Positions 37,952-47,732 of a DNA stretch of 64,000 bases are shown piece by piece. Position 1 is the stretch's first letter; each line of letters starts with the position of its first letter. The notes below the pieces were generated by a model. It had not been told where the DNA came from, searched no databases, and saw only the letters and a program-made list of their open reading frames with translations. This stretch comes from an uncultured Pelagibacteraceae bacterium (GTDB lineage: Bacteria > Pseudomonadota > Alphaproteobacteria > Pelagibacterales > Pelagibacteraceae), in the NCBI GenBank assembly GCA_902596785.1, contig CACJVG010000001.1, forward strand, positions 60,442 through 124,441, given 5' to 3'. A program made the translations under genes and the position numbers.

Positions 37952-38919
37952 GCAGTTATTGCGTAATTGGCTCTGGAATTTCAGGAGCGACAATAGCTAA
38001 TCTTTTAAGCAAAAAAAATTCTGTACATATTTATGATAAAGCTCGAGGTCCAGGTGGCAGATCATCTTTTAAAAGATTAAACAAGTTAAAAGGATTTGAC
38101 CATGGGGCTCAATATATCTCTCCAAAATCAATCCAATTTAAGAAATTTATTACAAATTTACGTAAAAAAAAAATTCTAAAAAAATGGAGTGGCAAACATA
38201 TTTTTTTTCACAAGTTAAAAAAAGAAAATAAAAATCATGTTAAAATAATTGGTTGCAAAGGCAACAACGATATTAGCAAACATTTAATAAAGAATATAAA
38301 TTGTAATTTTCAAAGTGAGTTAGAGAAGATTAAATATATTAAAAATCAATGGAAATTAGATTTTAAGAACAACCATACAAAATATTACGATAAATTAATT
38401 TTAACTTGTCCATTCCCACAATTAAAAAAATTATCAAAAAAATTTATAAAAGATCCCTTCATCAAACAAAAAATTAAAATGGATGCAAATATTACAGTTA
38501 TGATTGAAATAAAAAAAACAAATAAAAACATATCAAGTTATTTATTTGACGACAAAATTTTAGGGTGGGCTGCTAAAGAAAATAGTAAAAAAAGATTTAA
38601 AAGTAATAATGATTTATGGACTTTACAAAGTACAAATTTATGGGCAAATAAAAAAATAAATAAAAATAGAGAAAATAAAGAAAAAAACTCAAAGATTTTA
38701 ATTGATCGATTTTTTAAACTTACCGGAATTAAAAAAACTAAAATATTAACTTCTTTAAATCATGGTTGGAAATATTCCTCAAACTCTAGGCCCTTTAAAA
38801 TCAAAAGCTATTGGAATACTAAATTAAATTTAGGTGTGTGTGCAGATTGGTTTGTAGGTCCTAGAGTAGAGGCCGGATGGATAAGTGCAAATGATCTTTA
38901 TAAAAAAATAAATAAATAA
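37948..38919 (+). CDS. FAD/NAD(P)-dependent amine oxidase-like (renalase-like) protein
   Basis: CVIGSGISGATIANLLSKKNSVHIYDKARGPGGRSS Rossmann; GVCADWFVGPRVEAGWISANDLYKKI. Confidence 0.85.
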   Translation: MSSYCVIGSGISGATIANLLSKKNSVHIYDKARGPGGRSSFKRLNKLKGFDHGAQYISPKSIQFKKFITNLRKKKILKKWSGKHIFFHKLKKENKNHVKIIGCKGNNDISKHLIKNINCNFQSELEKIKYIKNQWKLDFKNNHTKYYDKLILTCPFPQLKKLSKKFIKDPFIKQKIKMDANITVMIEIKKTNKNISSYLFDDKILGWAAKENSKKRFKSNNDLWTLQSTNLWANKKINKNRENKEKNSKILIDRFFKLTGIKKTKILTSLNHGWKYSSNSRPFKIKSYWNTKLNLGVCADWFVGPRVEAGWISANDLYKKINK

Positions 38920-38921
38920 TT

Positions 38922-39602
38922 TTATTCAAGATTTTTTAAGCGATATTCCCAATTTCCCATTCTCTCATATGTAATTTTAACAATCACTGAAGTTTTTTTA
39001 TCAAGCCAAATGTCAAAATTTAATTTTTTATCTTCAGGAAGAGACATATCTTTAGATGTAAGTTTGAAATGATCTGTTTCGTATTGTTTACCATTAATTG
39101 AAATGTTTTCCTTACCAATAAAAGTAACAATTTGCTCTTTAATACTTCCAGAAATAGGACTTATTTGGCTTTCTGCTTGTAAAATTTTATGACTCCACCA
39201 ATTTCCAATAATATTTTTAACAGAAGCTTCACCTGTGTACGAAGACCCTTTGATGTCAAATTTCTTATTATTTTTATCAAGTTTTAAGTTTACAAATTTT
39301 TCTTTTTTATTTTGAAGCGTCTTTGATTGAAAAGATATTAAATTATCTTTTAAATAAATTTCTTCCCCATATCCCTCTACTTTAAATATTGTTGCAGATA
39401 GGAGTTTCACCTCAAATTTATATTGATTTTTTACTATCGTTTTTTCACCATCTCTTTTAAAAAAATAATTGTTATACCCAATTACTTCATCATTTCTCAA
39501 GATCTCCATTTCTATTTTGTCAAATTTGTTATAATGACCAATATGAGCTAAAGAAATTGATGAGAAAAATGTTAAAAGTAAAATAATTGCAATCTTTTTC
39601 AT
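38922..39602 (-). CDS. DUF6134-like exported protein
   Basis: Signal peptide; VIGYNNYFFKRDGEKTIVKNQYKFEVKLL... KIMPER-like beta-rich protein; family call from recall. Confidence 0.6.
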   Translation of the reverse strand: MKKIAIILLLTFFSSISLAHIGHYNKFDKIEMEILRNDEVIGYNNYFFKRDGEKTIVKNQYKFEVKLLSATIFKVEGYGEEIYLKDNLISFQSKTLQNKKEKFVNLKLDKNNKKFDIKGSSYTGEASVKNIIGNWWSHKILQAESQISPISGSIKEQIVTFIGKENISINGKQYETDHFKLTSKDMSLPEDKKLNFDIWLDKKTSVIVKITYERMGNWEYRLKNLE

Positions 39603-39655
39603 TTGCTGATTACAATATTAGAATTTTTCATTAATAGATATAGCTTATTATAATT

Positions 39656-40303
39656 ATGTTTTTAAAAATAAAAAAAATTCCAAAAGTAAAATGGAGCTCA
39701 GAAAAACCATTTAATTTTAAACCAAAGTTTTCTACATTTTTTTTCTTATGTTTTGGTTTGTCTTTATTTGGATTAGGTGAAGGATTGTTAATTGTTTCAT
39801 TCACAGGAGCCTCTCCTTGGAGTGTTTTAGCCCAAGGTATTTCTTTAAATGTTAATTTAAGTATTGGAACTATCACATTATTAATAAGTGTTGCTGTTTT
39901 AATTTTATGGATACCTCTAGGTCAAAAACCAGGGATGGGTACAATATTTAATGCTTTGATAATTGCAATTATGATTGATCTTTGTATCAAGTATGTTCCA
40001 ACACCATCAAATTATATTCATCAATTATTGTTAGCTGTAATTTCTGTAATCATGGTTGGAATAGGCGGAGGTATTTACTTGGTATCAAACTTAGGAGCCG
40101 GTCCTAGAGATGGATTGATGATAGGATTACAAAAATTAACTAATTTTCCTATAGCTGTTGTAAGAGCAACATTAGAAATTTCAGTCGTTAGTATTGGATG
40201 GTATTTAGGAGGTACAGTGGGGATTGGAACTTTGTTGTTTGCATTTGGCATAGGTCCTTGTGTTGCTTTAGGACTTTATTTAGTTGATAAAACTTTTGAT
40301 TAA
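39656..40303 (+). CDS. YczE/YitT-like integral membrane protein
   Basis: GASPWSVLAQGISLNVNLSIGTITLLISVAVL and SNLGAGPRDGLMIGLQKLTNFPIAVVRATLEISV. Confidence 0.8.
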   Translation: MFLKIKKIPKVKWSSEKPFNFKPKFSTFFFLCFGLSLFGLGEGLLIVSFTGASPWSVLAQGISLNVNLSIGTITLLISVAVLILWIPLGQKPGMGTIFNALIIAIMIDLCIKYVPTPSNYIHQLLLAVISVIMVGIGGGIYLVSNLGAGPRDGLMIGLQKLTNFPIAVVRATLEISVVSIGWYLGGTVGIGTLLFAFGIGPCVALGLYLVDKTFD

Positions 40304-42126
40304 GCAGCAGCTACAGCTTTTTCACTTTTTTTTCTCTCGTGTGGATCAAGAATTGCTTTTCTTAATCTGCATGAGTCTGGTGTTATCTCTAAAGCTTCAT
40401 CTGTATTAAGCATACTTAATTGTTCTGCAATTGACATTTTTCTTACAGGTGTAAGTACGACATTCTCATCAGTGCCCTGAGTTCTCATATTGGTCAATTT
40501 TTTTCCCTTCATTACATTAATGATCATGTCTCCAGGTTTAGGCGAAAGACCAACAATCATTCCAGGGTAAACAGAGTCATTATGCGTAACAAACATTTCT
40601 CCTCTTGCCTGTAAGTTAAAGATTGCGAATGCAACAGCTTTTCCTTGCTCCATTGAGATTAAGGCTCCATTTCTTCTACCTTCCATTTCTCCTTCAAAAG
40701 GACCATAGCTATGAAATATTCTGTTGATCACCCCATTTCCTTTTGTAAGTGTAAGAAACCTACTTGTGTAACCCATTAGGCCTCTAGTAGGTGCATGAAA
40801 AATTAATCTTTTTTTATTAGTTCCAGTATCTTTTAATTCTATTAGTTTACCTTTTCTTCTATTCATTGAATCAATTACTTTTGAAGAATGTTCTTCATCA
40901 AGGTCCATAGTAATTTCTTCAATTGGCTCAAGTTTATTTCCACTCTCATCAGTTTTGTATAAAACTTTTGGAGGGCTTACTGTCATTTCAAAACCCTCTC
41001 TTCTCATTTGGGTTAAAAGAATTTCTAACATTAGCTCACCTCTGCCACTAACTACAAAAGAATCTTTTCCTTCGTTTTCTGAAAATGTAATTCCAACATT
41101 ATTTTGTGCCTCTTGAACTAATCTATCTCTTATTTGAGTGCTGGTTAGTTTTTTACCTTCAGTTCCTGCTAAAGGTGAAGTATTTACAGTAATTGTAATT
41201 GACATTGTAGGAGGGTCTATTGGAGTAGCAGGGATAGGCTCATTAACCTCTAGGTCACATATTGTATCAGCAACATTTGCTTTTTCTAATCCGGCAACAA
41301 CTACAATATCTCCAGCTTCCCCAACATCTATTGGAACTTTTTTAGTTCCCTCATATCTAAAAATTTTGGTTAATTTTCCTTCATCAACTTTATCACCATT
41401 TAAATTAATTGCTTTTATGGATTGATTAGCTTTCGCAGTACCTTGTGTAATTCTTCCAACTAAACTTCTTCCTAAAAAACTATCTGCATAAAGTAGCGTT
41501 GACAACATTGCAAAAGGTTTAGTTTTATCAAGTTCAGCAGGTTTTACATGATCAACAATTAAATCTAATAAAGGATTTAAATTTTCTCTTGGACCATCAA
41601 CTTCATGATCTGCCCAACCTGATCTCCCACTGGCATATAAAACTGGAAAGTCTAATTGTTCTTCATTTGCATCTAAGCTAACAAATAAATCAAATGTTTC
41701 ATCTAAAACTTCATTAGCTCTTTGATCAGCTTTATCTAATTTGTTAATAACTACAATTGGTTTTAATCCTTGTTTAAGTGCTTTTGATAATACAAATTTT
41801 GTTTGAGGCATAACACCTTCAGCAGAGTCAATTAACAACAATGCTCCGTCAGCCATACTTAAAACTCTTTCAACTTCTGCAGCAAAATCTCTGTGACCTG
41901 GAGTATCGATTATATTTATTCTTGAATTATTCCAATTGATTGAAGCAGGTTTTGCTAAAATTGTAATTCCTCTCTCTTTTTCAAGTTCACCTGAATCCAT
42001 TAATCTTTCATCAACAACTTCATTTTCTCTAAATGAACCACTTTGCTTCATTAAATTGTCAATTAAAGTAGTTTTGCCATGGTCAACATGGGCTATGATT
42101 GTGATGTTTCTGATATTATTGGTCAT
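40300..42126 (-). CDS. typA: GTP-binding translational regulator TypA/BipA
   Basis: NITIIAHVDHGKTTLIDNLMKQSG; GRGELMLEILLTQMRREGFEMTVSPPKVLYK. Confidence 0.97.
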   Translation of the reverse strand: MTNNIRNITIIAHVDHGKTTLIDNLMKQSGSFRENEVVDERLMDSGELEKERGITILAKPASINWNNSRINIIDTPGHRDFAAEVERVLSMADGALLLIDSAEGVMPQTKFVLSKALKQGLKPIVVINKLDKADQRANEVLDETFDLFVSLDANEEQLDFPVLYASGRSGWADHEVDGPRENLNPLLDLIVDHVKPAELDKTKPFAMLSTLLYADSFLGRSLVGRITQGTAKANQSIKAINLNGDKVDEGKLTKIFRYEGTKKVPIDVGEAGDIVVVAGLEKANVADTICDLEVNEPIPATPIDPPTMSITITVNTSPLAGTEGKKLTSTQIRDRLVQEAQNNVGITFSENEGKDSFVVSGRGELMLEILLTQMRREGFEMTVSPPKVLYKTDESGNKLEPIEEITMDLDEEHSSKVIDSMNRRKGKLIELKDTGTNKKRLIFHAPTRGLMGYTSRFLTLTKGNGVINRIFHSYGPFEGEMEGRRNGALISMEQGKAVAFAIFNLQARGEMFVTHNDSVYPGMIVGLSPKPGDMIINVMKGKKLTNMRTQGTDENVVLTPVRKMSIAEQLSMLNTDEALEITPDSCRLRKAILDPHERKKSEKAVAAA

Positions 42127-42211
42127 AAATTCTGGCTCTTATACATATTTAAAAGGATATTAAAACTCAAAAAAACTCATAACTGGCTTGAAAAATTTTC
42201 AAAATTTAGAA

Positions 42212-42328
42212 TTAATTTGTCTTTTTTTGCTTATCTTTTTTGAGTTTTCTTTTTTCTTTTAAGCTCAATTTAGGTTTTTTCTTAACACTAGAGTCTTTAA
42301 ATGACTTACCGCTATATCTTTTTGACAT
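42212..42328 (-). CDS. 38-aa highly basic small protein (not in the supplied ORF track)
   Basis: Translates as MSKRYSGKSFKDSSVKKKPKLSLKEKRKLKKDKQKKTN*; upstream of typA on the same strand. Confidence 0.5.
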   Translation of the reverse strand: MSKRYSGKSFKDSSVKKKPKLSLKEKRKLKKDKQKKTN

Positions 42329-42544
42329 GATTAAACTTCACATAAAAAAAAGGCAATCTTGAGATGGTCTTTTAAATTTTGTTTTAGAAAGTGAGGGATT
42401 ACATTTACCTATAAATTACGTCAATACTGACTAATTTAACTTTTTCACTATAAACTTCACTGCATTTTTAGGCAAAACAGAAAGCAAACAGAAAGGTGAC
42501 ATCATTTAAGAGCTGAGTTAAATTTGAAAAATACAAAAACTTGA

Positions 42545-43723
42545 ATGACTAGAATTATTTATTTTATCCTTTCTTTCTTTATAATGATCGGTGTAACGTT
42601 TGCTCATCATGCTAATGAAAAATACTGTTTTAATTGTAATTATAAATATAAAATCGGTGATAAAGAAAATGATACGTATGAGTTTGAGTTTGATTTACAA
42701 ACTACCATCTTAGTTAATTCTAGAAACAGTATCGGAAGAATACAGACTAACGATTTATCTAAATTAGTTGAAAAACAACTTAAAGATAAAAAAACTGGTT
42801 TAGTTTCTTACATCTTATTTGAAAACAACAAAATTTTAGTTGATCAAAATAGAAAAAGTAAATATCGGGGACCATATCCTTCACATTCTGTAGGTAAAAG
42901 TTTAGTAAGTCTTGTTACTGGTTATGCCATGTGTGGTGGTTATATTAATCATACAGTTTTTGATAGAATTGATTATCCAACCGTTGCTGACACTTTATAT
43001 GAAAATCAAAAATTAATAAACTTGCTTAACATGCAAGCAGGTGATGACGAAATAATTGGTGATAGAATTGGTATTTGGGATAGTAAAATAACAAAAAATA
43101 AAAAAAGTGTTAATACTATACCCATCAAGACCGTTATGAAAAGATACTTTAAAGGTAAAAAAGGGTTAGAGCCTGGTAAGTATTTTAATTATAGTGCCAT
43201 GACAACAAATGTAATTATGAACTATGTCATTTACAAAACTGGTGATGATTGGGAAAAATTATTACATAAGATATTTATTGAAGACGCTAAAGTTGCAAAA
43301 AGAGTTTATTTTCATAAAACTTTAAAAAAAGATAAAACTGGTAACAGAAAATCAGGTGAATATGGTAGATATTCTTTTTACGCTGACAGATACGATTATT
43401 TAAGAATTGCTAACATGATGATGAATCATTGGAAGAATGATACTTGCGTTGGTAAGTATTTAAAAACAATGTATGAAAATAGAGTTGATAGACAAAAAAA
43501 TGAGTACAGAAGTAATGATGGTAACCATAAAGTTGCACAAACTTATGGTGGTCAGTTTCTATGGGATGCTATTGGTTTAGAGGACAGACCTATTTTAATG
43601 ATGGACGGGTTTGCTGGCCAACAAGTAGTGATTGATTTTGACAATAATAAAATAATTACCATTCATTCAACCGACAGACACTACGACTATTACAGTTTAG
43701 TATATTCTGTTTTGCAAGATTAA
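42545..43723 (+). CDS. Exported serine hydrolase, beta-lactamase/PBP-like fold
   Basis: Signal peptide; SHSVGKSLVSLVTG (SxxK), GKYFNYSAMTTNVIM (Tyr region), DGFAGQQVVIDFDNNKIITIH. Confidence 0.8.
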   Translation: MTRIIYFILSFFIMIGVTFAHHANEKYCFNCNYKYKIGDKENDTYEFEFDLQTTILVNSRNSIGRIQTNDLSKLVEKQLKDKKTGLVSYILFENNKILVDQNRKSKYRGPYPSHSVGKSLVSLVTGYAMCGGYINHTVFDRIDYPTVADTLYENQKLINLLNMQAGDDEIIGDRIGIWDSKITKNKKSVNTIPIKTVMKRYFKGKKGLEPGKYFNYSAMTTNVIMNYVIYKTGDDWEKLLHKIFIEDAKVAKRVYFHKTLKKDKTGNRKSGEYGRYSFYADRYDYLRIANMMMNHWKNDTCVGKYLKTMYENRVDRQKNEYRSNDGNHKVAQTYGGQFLWDAIGLEDRPILMMDGFAGQQVVIDFDNNKIITIHSTDRHYDYYSLVYSVLQD

Positions 43724-43833
43724 TTATCCTTTGTTGTTAATAATAAACTAGGGTTACCTTCAGCACCGTTTTTTGGTTCTAAAAACTTCATTGAACATTC
43801 ATTGCAAACTTCATTGCAAATTTTTGTTTAAGT

Positions 43834-43865
43834 AAAAAAAAAGGGCAGTAAAAACTGCCCTTTTT
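43834..43865. terminator. Intrinsic terminator (bidirectional form) downstream of groEL
   Basis: AAAAAGGGCAGT-AAAA-ACTGCCCTTTTT inverted repeat with T-tracts in both orientations. Confidence 0.9.
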
Positions 43866-43889
43866 GAATTTTGATTTGGGTTGGAATGA

Positions 43890-45554
<1,665 letters not shown>

Positions 45555-45573
45555 TTATCTCCTTTAAATTAAA

Positions 45574-45864
45574 TTACTTAGTTGTAATACCCATAATGTC
45601 AGACTCTTTCATTATGCTGTATTCTTTACCATCAATTTTGACTTCAGTTCCTGACCATTTGCCAAATAAAACTTTATCACCAACTTTAACATCCATTGGA
45701 ATTATTTTTCCATCTTCAGTTTTTGCTCCACCACCAATGGCAACCACTTTACCTTCTTGAGGTTTTTCTTGAGCTGTGTCGGGGATAATTATACCTCCAG
45801 CAGTTTTTTCACTGCTGTCTAATACTTCGATTAAAACTCTGTCATGTAACGGTTTAAATTTCAT
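45574..45864 (-). CDS. groS: Co-chaperonin GroES
   Basis: [46 protein letters not shown]. Confidence 0.99.
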   Translation of the reverse strand: MKFKPLHDRVLIEVLDSSEKTAGGIIIPDTAQEKPQEGKVVAIGGGAKTEDGKIIPMDVKVGDKVLFGKWSGTEVKIDGKEYSIMKESDIMGITTK

Positions 45865-45898
45865 AAATTCTCCTTAATAAATCTTTATAAATATGAGC

Positions 45899-45929
45899 CT
45901 CATATAGATATTTCACCGCCCATTTCAAG
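45899..45929 (-). promoter_or_regulatory. Sigma32 (RpoH)-like promoter for groESL
   Basis: Sense strand CTTG-N17-TCTATATGAG, close to the alphaproteobacterial RpoH form CTTG-N16-18-CYTATNTNNG. Confidence 0.75.
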
Positions 45930-45996
45930 ATCAGAAAGACTTAAGGATATTAATAATGCTAGTAAATTCGGGATTTTATGGTTTATACCTTAAAAT

Positions 45997-46815
45997 ATGA
46001 CCAAAAATTTAGATTCAAATGGCCTACAATCAATTGCTGATAATTATGATCTTTTTTATATAGATTTATGGGGTGTTGTTCATAATGGGGTTAATCTTCA
46101 TGAAAAAGCAATAGCTGTTTTAAAAGAGCTTTTAAAAAAAAAGAAAATGTTAGTACTTTTAACAAATGCCCCAAGACCAAATAAAACTGTTCAAAATTTT
46201 TTAGAAAAGATGGGCATGGACAAAGTACTCAGAGATCACGTATTTACCTCAGGAGAGGCAGCATTGAATTATTTGAAAAAATCTTACTTATCGAAAAGGT
46301 TTTATCACATAGGTCCACCAAGAGATTTTGATTTATTCTATTTATTTGAGAAAAATAAGTGCGAAGATATTAGTGATAGTGAATACTTATTGTGTACAGG
46401 GTTGTTTGATGATCATGATAAGGATTTAAAATTTTATAAAGATTTACTTGAAAAACATATTACTAAAAAAATGATATGTACAAATCCTGATTTAATCGTT
46501 GATCGTGGTGAAGTTAGAGAGTTGTGCGCAGGTTCTGTCGCAATGGTTTTTGAAAAAATGGGAGGAGAAGTGATATATTTTGGAAAACCACATCCAGAGG
46601 TTTATAATCAGTCAATTGACAATAAAAATAAAAAAATATTAGCAATCGGCGATAATTTAAATACTGATATCAAAGGTGCAAATCTTTTAAATTATGATTC
46701 TTTATTAATTAGTAACGGAATACATAGAAATGAAATAAAAAATAAAGGCATCCAAGATGTTTCAAAAGAGTATGAAGCAATAGTTAATTTTATTCAATCA
46801 GATTTAAAATGGTAA
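45997..46815 (+). CDS. HAD-superfamily class IIA hydrolase
   Basis: YDLFYIDLWGVVHNG, LLTNAPRPN, FGKPHPEVYNQ, ILAIGDNLNTDIKGAN. Confidence 0.92.
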   Translation: MTKNLDSNGLQSIADNYDLFYIDLWGVVHNGVNLHEKAIAVLKELLKKKKMLVLLTNAPRPNKTVQNFLEKMGMDKVLRDHVFTSGEAALNYLKKSYLSKRFYHIGPPRDFDLFYLFEKNKCEDISDSEYLLCTGLFDDHDKDLKFYKDLLEKHITKKMICTNPDLIVDRGEVRELCAGSVAMVFEKMGGEVIYFGKPHPEVYNQSIDNKNKKILAIGDNLNTDIKGANLLNYDSLLISNGIHRNEIKNKGIQDVSKEYEAIVNFIQSDLKW

Positions 46816-47732
46816 AACACTATAAAAATTTTAATATTAAAAAATTACATAGAGGATCAATTATTTTAATAGGTAATTTTGATGGTTTGCATTTAGGACA
46901 TCAAAAATTATTTCAATTAGCACAGTCATATAAGAAAAAATATAATCTAAAGATTGGTGTAGTAAATTTTGATCCAATGCCAAAAATGTTTTTTAATAAA
47001 AGGTTAAAAAATTTTCGGATTTCTAATATTGATCAAAAAATCAAGTTACTTAGTGCTTTGAAAGTAGATTTTGTTATTACGAAAAGATTTGATAAAAAAT
47101 TTTCACAAACTAAAGCGCTAAACTTTATTTCTCAAATTTTAAATAAAAAATTAAGCTCCAAATTTATTTTTGTTAGCAACAATTTTAGATTTGGAAATAA
47201 AAGAGAAGGAAATGTTAAATTACTAAAAAAATATGAAAAATTGTTTAATTATAAAGTTGTTAAACCTGAGCCATTAATCAAAAGCAAAAAGATCGTATCA
47301 TCATCTTTAATAAGAAATCTTTTAGAAAATGGTCTATTGGATAAAGCTAATAATCTTTTAAAAAGAAACTGGGCAATACAAGGTGTAGTTAAAAAGGGAA
47401 GACAAATAGGAAAAAAAATTGGTTTCCCTACCTGCAATATAGACATCAATGATTACGTTTTAGCAAAACCAGGAGTTTATGCCGTCAGGGTTTTGAGAAA
47501 AAATAGTGATAAATATCTTAAAGGGGTTGCTAATCTTGGATATAGGCCAACATTTAATCAAAAAAAAATATTACTAGAAGTTCATTTATTTAATTTTTCT
47601 GGAAATCTTTACAATAAGCTTTTATCAGTAGAGTTTTTAAAGTTTATAAGAAAAGAAAAAAAATTTAAAAATGTTAATCAATTAAGAGTTCAAATTAAAA
47701 AAGATTTAAATATTGCAAAAAAGACTAAATGA
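46809..47732 (+). CDS. ribF: Bifunctional riboflavin kinase / FAD synthetase
   Basis: IGNFDGLHLGHQKLF; VKKGRQIGKKIGFPTCNID; GVANLGYRPTF. Confidence 0.95.
   Translation: MVKHYKNFNIKKLHRGSIILIGNFDGLHLGHQKLFQLAQSYKKKYNLKIGVVNFDPMPKMFFNKRLKNFRISNIDQKIKLLSALKVDFVITKRFDKKFSQTKALNFISQILNKKLSSKFIFVSNNFRFGNKREGNVKLLKKYEKLFNYKVVKPEPLIKSKKIVSSSLIRNLLENGLLDKANNLLKRNWAIQGVVKKGRQIGKKIGFPTCNIDINDYVLAKPGVYAVRVLRKNSDKYLKGVANLGYRPTFNQKKILLEVHLFNFSGNLYNKLLSVEFLKFIRKEKKFKNVNQLRVQIKKDLNIAKKTK

Noticed and set aside
41138-41425. 95-aa + strand ORF
   Set aside because: Antisense within typA, which is unambiguous.
43783-43822. TTCATTG... 12-nt near repeats as a possible mini CRISPR or satellite
   Set aside because: Only about three imperfect copies with no spacers; better explained by the CNEVCNEC codon repeat on the minus strand.
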